A DNA stretch of 64,000 bases from Prunella strophiata (lineage: Eukaryota; Chordata; Aves; Passeriformes; Prunellidae): positions 67,550,830 through 67,614,829 of the forward strand of contig JAZBQD010000015.1 in assembly GCA_036583965.1 (NCBI GenBank), written 5' to 3'. The position numbers and the translations under genes are program-made. Positions 11,994-24,925 of the stretch are shown here, piece by piece. Under the pieces are notes generated by a model. That model was not told the origin of the DNA and made no database searches. It saw only the letters and a list, made by a program, of their open reading frames with translations. Within the stretch, counting starts at the first letter, position 1; each line of letters begins with the position of its first letter.

Positions 11994-14900
11994 CATGCTG
12001 CCAATAGATTGAATAGATACACCAATTTAATCTCCTTGTAGGCATATAGAAAATCACTGACTCAGGGGAGCTGCAGCTGCCTCATGCTCCACACCTGACT
12101 GGGTCCCTGGATGCTGATAGAAATTAATACAGACTCTCTCGCCTCATCTCTGAAGTTCCCTATGGGTACTTCCAGCACTCCACAGGTAAAAATGCTAAGC
12201 ACATAATTATAGATGACTTTCTGTTCCTCCATTAGTCTGCATTTGCTTTCTTCATACTTTATCCCTAATGTGATTTTGATGAGAAAACTCTTACACAGCC
12301 TGCACCTGGTATGTTATTAGCCTGCAATCACATGAAATACAGGCTTCTCTGTCTTAAACAGGAGTAAAAAATGACACCTTTTGGTCCCAGTGGGTCACAT
12401 ACCCATGTACTATTCTGTGTCACAACAGTATTAATGACTATAGGAAAATATATAGGAACATAACATCTGTCCTTTTCTCCCTTCCCGTTTTATTTATTTT
12501 GTGCCAGTGTGATGCTGGCCAAGAAAAGAGATAGAAGAAATTGAGAAGCACAATAGGCTCTCATGGAGCAGTTAAAGTGAGATTGTGAGTTGAACAACAC
12601 ACAAATCTGGCCAGGCACTAAAAGATGCTGGCACTAAAATTAAAATTGAAAATGTTTCTATATTGCCATATTTCCTATAGTCTGATGTTAAACCTGGAGT
12701 TTCAGTTGATATCTGGCACGTGATACTACAGATGCTAGGGTTTTCTGTTAAGGAAGCCCAAGTGAATTATCTTCATTAACTCTCAAATTCATATGGCATA
12801 ATGGTTTTTGTCACCATTTCTCAGGAGAGAAGATACAGCAGCTGTCTGTAGAAAGGATGAGTATATTGTAGCCCTTTGCTAGCACACTTAAACAAAGTTC
12901 AGAATACAGTTGCCACAAATTAGAAAGAGAAATAAATTCAAAGAATGCATTCACAACAGTCTCATTCTGAGTGACATTATTTGAAGCTTATCCCTATTGC
13001 ACTCTTCTTGCTTTTCATATTCATTAACACTGCAAAGCAGAAAGGCTGCTTTTGTGTCCACATCAAAACTATTATCCCAATAAGCACTAATTAGCACCTT
13101 TGGGCTCAATCATGTTCCTACTGCAATGAAAGCCAAAAATATTCATTGATTTCAATAGAAAAAGAATAAGGTCTTTTGTCAATAGCTTCAGAGTGGTCAA
13201 AGGGAATCTGATTTACCTTCCTATACCTGTCTGGAGTCTTCACTGTATGTATTGCTGACGTTCATTTCAATTGCCCAGAGCAGCAAAGCTGAGGTCTCTA
13301 GAGGTTGAAACCTTACTGACATTTTAAGACTAGGAGTTAATATTCTCAAATATGCTAATGTCTTTGGAATTTCAACTCTAGTACCTTTCAAGCAGCTCAG
13401 TCTTCTATATGCCAGATTTTTACCAAAGACACTTTACTTTGCCCAGGTTTCCAAGTCAGGAACAGAGTCCTGTACAGCTCGACCACTCATTATACTGAAA
13501 TTTTCATCTGCAGTTGACTTCAGCTCTAACCTTTAAGTATCCAAAGTGTCCCAAAGAAAACAGTACAGGAAATCTGTAGGTTTGTGTCTGGGTCGTTTAG
13601 GTGAAACAGGGAAACGCCTAAGATCTTGTCATTGGTCTTTGAAAGAAGTTATGCATTACTGCTTCAGTAATGAAAACCAAAAAAATATGGCTAAGAATAG
13701 GACCTGGAGAAAAGGCCTGGAACCCTTTCCTGATTTGGAAACCTTTAAATTATTTGTAATATAAATAAATAAAAACACCCTTTCAGCCTCCCTATGTTTA
13801 TAAACATGTTATTTGTCTGCACTTTTAAAATGAACTTTGAAATTTAGTGGCTTTAAAAATTGAGATATGGATTCTTGAGTCATGTGGAAAGGAATCTGAT
13901 CCTACATTGGCTCTTTTTTCCTCTCATTTTCAATAAAATGTTAGGAACCATGATTTTTTGGAAAAAATTGGTAACCATTCATTCAACTTTTTAGCATGTC
14001 TAAAATTTCCCTGAAATGTTTAGTAACATAATGCTTTAAAATGCTGGATCCTCGGTGAAATGATATAAGAAATTAACAGAGGCAGCTCTGTTCCAGAGAA
14101 CACCCACTTGTACAAATATTCAGCCCTTGTGATTGGGGTGAAGAGACTTGCACCTGTGCTTTGGAAAATAAAAGTCTTTCAGCCAGTGTGAGTCAGTCAA
14201 TTGATGTAAAGCTGTGGTGGTAGTTATCTTCCTTGAGTCAAAAATTTGCTTTCTGACTCACATTTACTGCTAACCTTAAGAACATACAAATGAGGCAAGA
14301 CAAAATACCTGTGAATGTAAATTTATTGGCTAATAATATTGCACCGAATAATTCTGTTATTATTAAAGCCTCGCGAATAGGTAACAATTCTGACATTCCT
14401 CTCAATTCCTTGAAATAAACAACAATAGTGTCCTTGTTTAAAGGTCTGATTCAAATAGGAAAAGAGATTTACAGTCTATTAAAATGCTGTAAGTATTAAT
14501 ATGGCATTTCAGCTGAGTCTGCCTCTTTTTAATTGCACAACCTTGGTAGTTTGAGGCAAAGAGAAAGTTTAGTACTGAAATCACTGGTAGGATACAGTAC
14601 TTATTCATCAGTTAAATGATATTTTATTGCACTGTGTTTATATCAGTAGGACTTATTTCTAGAAAATAATTTATACAACAAGTTTATGCACATTTTTCCT
14701 GCTCAGGATTTATACACAGTTTTTAAATTAATTTTCTCATCCTATGAAAATATGTTTTGGGCTCTTGGCACCATGTCTGTGTCATTTCACAGTTCTTCTG
14801 GGAAAGGACTCAAAATCTATTGTATTATTGAATGTGAACAAAAATACATTCCTGGTGCAAGTTAACTTCTTGCTTTCTAGCCTTGTCACACTGCAAATCA

Positions 14901-15280
14901 TCAGAGAAGGGCCATTCACTGCTTTCCTGTCCATATTCTTACCATGACCCTAGTAAGAGACTATCTATGTTTTTAATACTTTTGGAAGGAACAGTTCAAT
15001 TTAAGCTGTTTAGGACAAGGAATGATAGTTATTAACATGAAAGCTTTAATCAGGTTCTATTAAAGAATTTGAGGTTTCTAGATGTTAATATTATCCTATT
15101 CTAATCTCTCCTCATATGTTTGTTTATTCTAGCTCCAACATATCTGCTGACATAGAAATACAACTGCAGAGCTGCTTCCTAGAGTAACTGACTGAAGAGC
15201 TCTTGACACCACATATAACTGACTCCTAAAATTTTCTTAATCAAATATTAAATTCTACCTGTCAGTACCCAGAGGGTTTT
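11994..15280. other. AT-rich non-coding DNA
   Basis: No gene, RNA or transposon recognised. Open frames are at most about 72 codons (13546-13764 plus), and none resembles a known domain. Confidence 0.5.
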
Positions 15281-15316
15281 TGTTTGCTTGTTTGTTTGTT
15301 TGTTTGTTTGTTTTTT
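15281..15316 (+). repeat. (GTTT)n microsatellite
   Basis: About seven consecutive TGTT-type units with one variant (GCTT), followed by TTTTTTGTTGTTG. Simple tetranucleotide repeat in AT-rich DNA. Confidence 0.85.
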
Positions 15317-16515
15317 GTTGTTGTGGTGGAAAATTAGATCTAGAATTTAGCACTGCGGATTACAGTAAGGAATAATTTCTTATTTAAAGAATTCACTTCT
15401 GATTTACATTTTTCTTGGGTTAACTGATCTCTCTTTTCACAATTATTTCAACATAATATTTATACAGAGGATTATAGTATCCAAAAATTAATTTCTGCTC
15501 TCTTCTTTTTAAGTAGTTTCTCCATTCCTCTGAATATTTTGGGACATCTTTAAAGTGTCTGCTTCATCTTGTGCTCATTCCTCTTGAGTATGGGTGATGA
15601 GAACTGAAAGCTGTGTTTCCAGGCAGTGTCTTACTAACTCCTGGCATGATGATGCTAATATTTATCTGCTTCTAGTGGAATTATTTTTTTCTGATTGAGG
15701 TCTTCCAAAATCCTTAGTTGCCTTCTGCAGCTGGTAGTGATTGATGGATGCACCTATAGTCTTTATCCTCTGTCATTCCCAACTGATGAACTTGCAGTTC
15801 AGAGCATAAATTCATGTTAGCTCTCAAGTGAGGAGCCTTACTTTCTGCATTATTACATTTCTTCCCAGAGCTGTGGCTCCAGTTCTCAGGGCCAGGTTAC
15901 TTGTAGTATATTCTAATCTTCCTCTCTAGCAATAAAGCTTCCCACCTCAATGTCATCAAATTTCACTGGCCTACTCCTATGTATGTACCAAGATTGTTAA
16001 TATCAAATTATATGTGTTAAAATTAAATTGTATGTGCCAAGCTTGGGCGTATTAAATAAAGTTGCCTTCCAGACCCATCCTCGGTGAACTCTTCTATCCC
16101 TGCATGAGATGAGCTGAATTTTATCCATGGCTTTTTCCCCTTTACTATTTCCTTTATGCCTCCATTTACTTTACAATACTAAAAGAGCTATGAAATCCAC
16201 GTAAATTAGGTCCTGTAAGTAGGAAATCTGCTATCTTACCAGGGAAAAATAGATGGTTAATCTATTCAAAAGTAGCTTTGATAAAGACTTATCCTTACTT
16301 TCCAACAGAACAAAAGAAGACTGGAAGAAAGTGTCATCAAAAGTCTGCCTATCTCATGAGCTCTTCACAGACAGACAACAAAAGCAGGTCTTTAAGCAAG
16401 AGAAAAAAATTAGGACATGGAAACAGTGATACCTCTGTAGCTTGTTACTTTAACTCACAAAATTTCTGAGTCAAAAAATTTCCTGATGTACAGGGGATCC
16501 CAGTATTTATTAGTT
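15317..16515. other. AT-rich non-coding DNA
   Basis: No recognisable gene or repeat. Contains a chance open frame 16278-16469 (63 codons). Confidence 0.5.
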
Positions 16516-16599
16516 TTGGAAAATGTATTGAAATATATAATCTGTTTTCCTTTGACATTGGAAAATCTATTGAAATATATAATCTGTTTTCCTTTGACA
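16516..16599 (+). repeat. 42-bp tandem duplication, two copies
   Basis: Two adjacent 42-bp units, 16516-16557 and 16558-16599, differ by a single base at unit position 10 (G in the first, C in the second). The unit begins TTGGAAAAT and ends TTTGACA and is AT-rich. Because 42 is a multiple of three, open frames on both strands run through it with an internally repeated peptide, but I see no reason to regard them as coding. The near-identity suggests a recent duplication. Confidence 0.95.
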
Positions 16600-19500
16600 C
16601 TTTTGCTTTTTTCTTCCATCACAGCTCTTGAATACAAATACAACATGTCCCCTTTCTCTCTGTGTGATTGGTTAAAATGTTTGTAAACTAGATTTCATGT
16701 ACCAGATTTCTTACAATATTGTGAGTCAGGACTGTAAAATTTACCATAAATTCAGAAGTTAATTATCTGAGTTCTGCTTCCGCAGTTTTCCACCTTGTAA
16801 TTTCATTTTTCCCATTTGTCACTGCACATTTTCTGCTGTGTTCAATATCATCATTTGTACTAAAGCCTAAGAAAAATTCATTAGGTTTTGAGTACTATTT
16901 AGATAGCTGCTCTTTGCTTGTTTTTACTGTGGCTTTGGTTGCTAGTTATAGGTGAGAATATCTCTCTCTATTTGAATTTTGTCAATTCTCACCTTATCTG
17001 TAAAGTTTGAGTTCTGAGGGAGGGATTTTTTTGATAACAAATTCTCTATTAAAATCCACAAAAATGCTTTGTTTCCTCTGTGAAATAATTATTCCTCCAA
17101 TCCAGACTGCAGGTGTTGCCCACAAGTTTTTTCTATGTTTATTAGGGACAGTAGGTCCAGATATTTTCACGTCTTTGTTCTAATGATATTTTAAAGTTAA
17201 TTTAATGATATTTCAATTTTCCAGAATTCTCCAAGACAGAGAAATCAAGAATCTTAGTAACAGACCAACTTATTTATGCATTTTGCATAGCTTGAAGCTG
17301 GAGACACATGTCGACTTCTAGTTGAAATGGTATAATTTTTTTTTTGCTTTCTCAGTTGTTTATAACAGCCACCTTCTCAAAAATTTCTACCCTGTTTAGA
17401 ATTTTCAAATGATTTCTCTATTTGGGAAAAAACAAGATGGACTAATTTAAACAGTCCCAAAGGTGATCTTTTCTATATGACATTTTTTCTTTGAAGCAGC
17501 TTAGAAAGTGATTGCAGAAGCATCTCACCCAGCAAAAGCCATAAAAGAGCAATCTTCAAGAGGATGTGGTAGTGACAGTGCAGGATGAACTAAAGAGTGG
17601 CACCAGCATACTTACAGGCAGGAAACGATGTGCATGTGCAACTTAGCTCCATCACAACACTAAGTCAAACATATTACTTCAGACCATCTTTCCAAGTAGC
17701 TGAGATGCAGCAGCTACAGTGGTGACTGAAGTAAGTCCAGGAGTGAGCTTTAGATCTAAATGTACAGAAGGAGGATCTGGGCAATTACAGTCCTGTTAGC
17801 CTTGGAATTTTTCAAAGTGTACTATACGTGTGTCTTCCTTAAATTAACCAAAATGTCCTCAAAGCGTTTGTAAAGCAGACAACTTACTTGGGGCCCAAAC
17901 ATATTAAAATTTCTGTATGTGTTTAAATTTAGCATGAGAGAAATAACTTTGATACTTAAGAAACGGAACATTTCTTTAGTGTACAAAGAGAGTAACATTG
18001 TCATGATTATCTAAACTACAAGTGTTAACTCCACATTTTATTTTTGTGGAAATTAGATACCAAAATCAGAAAAATCTTGTGCTGTTTAACTGTAACCTAT
18101 AGTGTCATATCGTAAGATGGCTGTTATAGTCTACTGTGTTAGTTCTTCATTTTTTTGTTTTTCTCTCTTACACAGAGACCAACAACTGTCGTAAAAGTGC
18201 CTTGTGAAATACAGATTTAGTATTGACTATAATCTTCCTAACAGAGAAGAGTGAGTTTGATCCATTATCTTTGTCTTAATTATGGGTAAAATTTTCTTTA
18301 CATGATTTTATCACTAGAAAATCAATTATCTTCTCTCTCCTTTTCTTGATATTTTGTTTCTGACTTGTTCATGGATTTCAGGAATGGATTTAAAAAAAAC
18401 TTCTTTGGTTGTAAAGCTTTTATTCCACAATTCTGTGTACTTTGTAAGAAACAAGCAGATAAACATAATGGAGGGGGGAGTAATGGGCTTGCTACTGCAC
18501 TAATAAGCATCAGGACTGATAAAAATCAGATGTCAAGAGATTATTTATGCTGGTCAGTGGAGTTAAAGCCTCCTCTAAGTTTTACAGAAGAAGAGGAACT
18601 TGTTAAAATTATATCATTGTCTTATTCAAAATCTTACAAGAGTCCATAAAACAGAAAGCAGAACAGCAACATCTTATCTCTTGGAACATATGAAGAGTAT
18701 TGGCAATGTTTGTCTTGATGATGACTTGCATTGCTTCCTATTCAGACACTTTTCACTGAAGCTCAAAGGCACATACTGTGTGCCACTTACTGGAAAATTA
18801 GACTGGATGAAGTCCAGAATCAATTGAGTTTCTTAATGTAAAAGTATAGTAGAATAAATATGGTGATAAAGACCTTAGAGCAGGTGATAATGGGTTTAGG
18901 TCTTCAGTTCCAATGAAATACACAACTGAAATACTACTAATAATATTCTGAGTTAACTCATGGAGTAGAACTCTCTAGTACTCTTAATGTTCTGATTAAA
19001 AGGTAAAAAGGAATAAAAAAACCCCAAGCAAATAGTAACATATAGTTAATGCAGTAACAAAACTTATAATCTTTCAATCCTCTTATTTATGTAGTTGATA
19101 TTTCCATAATATTTCAAATACAACAATTTTTATTTGTTGATATTCATGAAGCACAACCATTCTTTACCAAAATAGAGTCTTATGGTTAAGAAACAGAGAT
19201 GCAGAGCAAAACACCAAATTGAGTTGAAAAGAATTTGGATATTCCCTCTCCCACATAACATAAATGACTAAATGGTGAGGCAGATATCACATTATTGTGC
19301 TATCTTTCCTGCAACTGGAATCAAAAAGGACTTTCAGCAGAGAAGGCATCCTGGGGATGACAGTGTTATGTAATGTGAACAGCAACCCTTGGTACCGAGG
19401 TGATACCATAAGTCTGGTTGCAGATTTTGCACAAAGGACTGCCTGAAATACAGTGCTGACTAAACAGAGTCCCAGCTTTCTGAGCCATATGAAACTATTA

Positions 19501-19613
19501 GACAAAAAGAAATACTGACACACAGGTTTCTTTTTTTAAATTTTATTTGTCCAAATTTCCCAGAGCAATTCTCATTTTCTAAGCAACCAATTAACAGGAT
19601 TTTCTGGTACATG

Positions 19614-19614
<1 letters not shown>
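16600..19614. other. AT-rich non-coding DNA
   Basis: No gene or transposon recognised. Overlapping short frames at 18322-18827 on both strands (up to 94 codons) have no family resemblance. Confidence 0.5.

Positions 19615-19665
<51 letters not shown>
19615..19665 (+). repeat. 51-base poly-T run
   Basis: The longest homopolymer in the window, with no interruption. Read on the minus strand it would be a poly-A tail following the sequence at about 19560-19614, but I found no flanking duplication and no recognisable element body. It may be an expanded mononucleotide repeat or an assembly-sensitive length. Confidence 0.93.
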
Positions 19666-19668
<3 letters not shown>

Positions 19669-22600
19669 TCAGGGAAATTAATATATCTGACATTTTTCCA
19701 GAAAAATTTAAAAAAAAAAGGTAAGTAGTTACTTCCCTGGAAGCAATAAGAAGATTCTAAAGAGGATTTGTGAATTTGCAGTGAATCTTATTGCTGCAGT
19801 GAAAGTTTATGCACTGTACTAATTGTGAATGTTTTCTACACTGCTCAGGTAATCCATTTCCAGTCCTGGGCAACAGACCAAAATCTGCCACAGACCTCAG
19901 TCCAATGCCCTTGGCCAGAGCCATTAATCTTTTTTTTTTTCACACAAATAAGGCCTGTATCCACTAGTAAGAAGAAACAGGAAATAAGCAGAAACTAAAT
20001 TAATAAAGTTAGGATTCAAAACACACAAAAGGCTTTTTACAAATGGAAAAAAAAACACTGAGCCTGGTGAGCCTGAATTTTTATTTTATCAAGCAAGTTT
20101 GAACAGAGAAGAAAAATTTAAGAAAAAAATCTTGAAGCAGCCTAAAGAAAGCAGATAGTAACTTCCAGTGACTTCCTGCTTTAGGGATACAGTTTTAATT
20201 TTAATTATTCGTTTAGAATTAACAGTTATATTGTACAGAAAAATATAGGCAAAACCAAACTCAATTTTTCTCCTTCCCACTTCTCTTCACTGGCAGTCCA
20301 TATTGTGGCTGGATTATCATGTTTGTCAATCCATTGCATAAGCATGAAGTACTCAGCTTTTTCATGTTCAGTAAAGGCCTCCAAGCCAAACCAAGTAGTT
20401 GAAACCTGAGTCATATTAAAAAAGTGAGGTTGCTTCTGATTGACAGTATTTGAGCCTGTCAAAAATGACTATGAATAGTTACAGAACATTTACTAATCAA
20501 CATATTCCTTTATTTCATTAAAGCATCTAAAAGTTTTTGTGGGCCATGCATAAAAATATCTTTGTCTTTAAAACTGTATACAAAGGGCAAAATTGATTCA
20601 ATTTTTTTGTGCATAGGATGAAAAATCAAGGCAAAGTGGGCTAAGACCTTAATATGTAAGCACATCACATTTACAGTCAATTAAGGGAATGAGAATGTGG
20701 GTCAGAGAAACTTAGGAGCACAATTCCTGAGGAAAGTTATTATAAAAATCCCTTTTTCCCTTTTGATTTTTATTCAAATTTCCTATTGTTAATCTATGTT
20801 ATTCTATATGTTTAGAGAAACTAATAAAAATTTATTTATTACTAATAAAAAGACACAATTAAATGGATGCAAATACATATGTAATTTGCCTTCTTCTATT
20901 TATTTATATTATTTATGTGTATTCCTCTCCCAGCTGGGAATATATAAAAACTAAACACATATTTCTGTCTCGGAATTGTAGTTGTAAAATATTAAATGAA
21001 CATCCAAGGTTCACACTTATTTTTCAAAGGCACTCCAAGAACTTGAAATGCATGTTCACCTATAATTTTGTAAGTCACAATTATGGATGTTGTAAACCCC
21101 ATAGAAGGAATGAAATATCTTTTGGTCTACATGCTACCTTCCTACAAAAATTATCCTATGAAAATTAGCAAAGGGTCCATGTGATAATTCTACACTCCAG
21201 TTTTGATTTTGTAAATAGAACAGAGAGTAGAAGTTTTTGACATTGATCCCAATTATTCAAGAAATTTAACATGAACTAAAATGAAGCATTCCAAAAGTGG
21301 ATTTTCCTTTGAATAATGTTTAAAATTAGAATTCAGGAAGGTGTTCCACAGGGACACTGTACTGTTGTTGGTTCCATACAATGAGAATAAAAAAAAAAAA
21401 AAATCACATTTTTACCAAGAAAATATTTAATTTTTCATTCTGTTTGAAAAATACCACCTATATTCCTCACTACCAAAAAACTTTTTGGAACTATCTCTGT
21501 CTTTTTTCATAGAACTGATATTGGCTTGCAGTTCTCATGCTCCAGTATCCAAATATAAGTAAAAACATGAAGACCATGTTTCAAAATGAAACAGCTGGTC
21601 ACAGGATTGATTTTTCCTCCTTGAAAGTGGAAAACTGTCATCAAAGTAACACCTTTCAATTATAATTATTGGTGCTAACATTCAGTTTCTGTCCTGCCAA
21701 CTCCTCAACCTACCAAGCTGTCTTCATTCTCAGGAAAAGAAATCTACTCTAGAAGGGTTATGAATAGAACAATTTAGGGCAAGGAGATAAAATTCCTGTA
21801 CTAGATGTGATAAAAATATACCAAGTAGAAATACATCACTACTTAACTTTCTTTAGACTAGGTAAATTCAAGGATAATTGTCTTGACTTGAAAATGTCAA
21901 GGACAAAACCTGATTATACAGGGTGATTCTGTGGTCATTTCTTGGTAGGCCATCATGAATATAGTTTATAAAGCTGACTAAATCTCTTACCTTGGGTGAA
22001 AAAGCTCAAAACCAGATTGAAGATTTTCTCCTGATGTCCTAAGACTGCAACGTAATCAGGCTTTTTAAAGATCTTTTGTTCAAATCTTTAGCATTTTTAC
22101 CTGCTTATAATAGACTTCACATAAATGAGCTATTAACTTCTTAATAAGTATACCCTTGCTTTTAGCTAATCTTTCAGTTTCTTCATCTTTAAAATATAAC
22201 CATATCAAGAAACATCTTTTTATACTTCTCCTAATTTTTCCTGAGTAATAATTTTGTTATATAATGTAGCATAAAAATACACTTGAAGTCTTATCATATT
22301 TTTCTGAAGAATCTTTATTAGACTTTCAGTACTGGATTGTTCTTTGTCTCCTTGGTCTGAATAAATCTGTGTAAGTTTTCTCCTGGTTACTGATTACATT
22401 GCTACAATACTGAATGAAACAAACAACTTTTCTAAGGTTATTTACAATTGTAAAACTGCATAAATATTATGCTGCTGTGATTTTATGGCCTTCTAAGTTT
22501 GTGGTGCTTGCAGTCTGTAGAAAGAGCACATTTTGATATAATGGCTACCTTATCCATCTGTGGGAAGTTGAGGGGCTTGGGTTTTCCTTCATTTTGTTTG

Positions 22601-24187
22601 TTTGTGGTTTCTGGATTTGGTTTCTAGGAGTGTGTTTCTTGGTGGAAATTTGGCCCTTGGGGCTGCCAAAGTACATTTCCTTAATAGTGTTTTGTAGCAG
22701 TTCTGTTTCCTTTTCACTTACAATTTTATTTGGCTTTTTAAGTTGTGCTAAGTGCTTGGCCTATTCTCTTTATTTGTTTCCTAAGGGCAACTGGCATAAG
22801 ATTGAGGAAACCCAACTTAAGTGGTCTAGATATGCGTCTAATTTAAACAAATAACTTTGCTCCTAAACTTCTTTTTTTCCATTGCATTCTTTAACTCCTA
22901 TTGGACATTAAGTGACTGGAATAATAAAGACTTGATTTTAAATTGTCATTTGAGTGGCACAGCCAGAAGGAAGGGAAGGATTACAATAATTTTTCCTTTT
23001 TGTTTTGGAATCAAATCAAGTCATACTGGATACTTAAGCTAAAAGTAATTTATTGAAGCACGGTGATCAATCTGCTTCATGCAATAAATTACATATCTTA
23101 CTGAGAATTAAGGTTCAAAAAAATAATTTTAGCAATAAAAATATTGTTAAATTACAACAATAAAAACCCACAGGCTGTTTTGCAGACAAAGGTGTGTCAG
23201 CCTAAAGGGGAATGAAGTTCAATTCCACTGAAAATTCATTTTCCAGGGTTATATTTTAGTGTTCAAAGCTCACAAAGATCAGAAATTCATAGTTTAAGAG
23301 ATTTAATAGATTTTCCTTTGTAGTTTGAGTATATTTCCTCCCATTTCATATAACTAAAATAAATACCTGAATATGACTGGGAGTTGTAAATGCAATACTT
23401 AATATTGGAAGTTGTAAACATATTACACAAGTTGCTCTCACATGGATAAGTTGATCTCTGTGTTTACATTTTTTAAAGAACTCTCCTGAATTCTGTTTAT
23501 GCTTCAATTTATAGACATACAAAGTCCTTGAGTTTGTGACTACTTCTGTACTTTCCTGTTTAATTGGAATCTACCCTTTCAGGCATCTCTGAAAGTTATC
23601 CAGAGGAAGCATTTTATTCTGAGTCCAATTCTAGTATTAGCGTGTTTTTAGTCACATTTTGTGCTAATGGAATTCCTTTTAATTTTATTTTCAAATTATT
23701 TTTCTGCTAATATTCTGCTATTATGGCCCTGTTCCAGTGAAGGGTTAATTCACATGGTTACCTTTACCATTCTGACCAGTCCTTAAAATCCATGAAAACA
23801 CTGCTCAAATCTTCAGTACTAGGTGCACTTTTTGAACACTTTACCAAGCCATAGGTAGATTGCTTAGAACACAGACAGATTACAGAAGTCCCATTCTTGA
23901 TGAAGACAAGCAGAAAACTGTCTAGAATAGCAGGCTGCCCTAGCAGACTGCTAGGAGGCTTGAAAAGTAACTTTACTCTCCCTCTTCAATTACTTTACAG
24001 GTCTAGGAAGCTCATGCTGCGACTGACACATACAGAGGGGATGCACATTGCAGGAGAGGTCCTTCCTGTGTATGCTTTTCCCTCCTGCTACCTGGAGCCA
24101 GGGTTCTCACCCAGGGGCTCACTGTTCATTGTATTGATTTAGTTGGATGCATTTGAAAATAAGCCAACTTCAACAGGAAGCATATAT
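19666..24187. other. AT-rich non-coding DNA
   Basis: About 4.5 kb without a recognisable gene, RNA or mobile element. The largest open frame is 20863-21168 plus (101 codons), starting Met-Asp and very hydrophobic early on; it is not supported by any motif or splice context that I can see. Short A and T runs occur at 19700 and 21391. Confidence 0.5.
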
Positions 24188-24217
24188 GTGTCTTGAAGAT
24201 GAGTGTCTTGAAGATGG
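24188..24217 (+). repeat. 15-bp tandem duplication
   Basis: GTGTCTTGAAGATGA is followed directly by a copy differing only in its last base. Simple short duplication. Confidence 0.9.
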
Positions 24218-24596
24218 TACATAAATCTTGATCCAAAACAATGGCTTAGTTCACAACCTTTAATCCAAATAACAAACTGAAATGCTGAGTTCTATGAACT
24301 CTATCCATAATCCTTACTCCAACCTGACTAATAAAGGCATTTTTCTGGCCCTTACTCGTGGGTAATGGAGAGGTGCAAACATCTTTTCCATGAAAATTCT
24401 TGTCTACACAACAAACTCCTCTGGTCTGAGATCATGCTCAGAACAGGCTTTGGAGTGGCCAAGGCAGAGATTTGTACTAGTGGGAAGAGTCTGACCCTGC
24501 TTACACCAAAGATGAAAGACTCCACAGAAGTATCACTGTCAACAGTGTTTCAGTGATTCCAACAAAATAATTTAGAAGTTCAAGCACCAAACACTT

Positions 24597-24925
24597 ACTT
24601 CCTCATGAGGGGAAGAAGAGTGGCAGACACTTTTCTTTGTGGTGACCAGTGACAGAACTTGCATGAATAACCTGGCGGTGTGTCAGAGGAGGTTTAGGCT
24701 GGATGTTAGGAGACAGGTTCTTTACCCAGAGAGTGGTTGAACAAGCTCCCCAGGGAAGTGGTCACAGTAACAAGCCTGACAGAGTTGCAGAAGGACTTGG
24801 ACAATGCTCTTGGGCACATTGTGTGATGCTTGATGATGGTGCTGTGCAGGGCCAGGAGTTGGACTCCATGATCCTCATGGGTCCCTTCCAAAATCAACTC
24901 ATTTTGTGATATTGTGATTCTGTGA
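24597..24925 (+). mobile_element. CR1 LINE, 5'-truncated 3' end
   Basis: This segment follows the avian CR1 consensus that I know closely. In order it shows a GAGGGGAAG-type start, TGGTGACCAGTGACAG, GGTTTAGGCTGGATGTTAGG, a CCAGAGAGTGGTTG motif, CTCCCCAGGGAAGTGGTCACAG, GCAGGGCCAGGAGTTGGACT, GGGTCCCTTCCAA, and a tail containing GATTCTGTGA. Only the last part of ORF2 and the 3' UTR are present, which is the usual 5'-truncated state of CR1 copies produced by target-primed reverse transcription. It encodes nothing intact; the frames on both strands here (up to 82 codons) are relics or chance. Subfamily not assigned. Confidence 0.92.

Noticed and set aside
20863..21168. 101-codon hydrophobic frame considered as a small membrane protein
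   Set aside because: Composition is what AT-rich random sequence gives; no signal peptide cleavage site, conserved motif or splice context could be identified.
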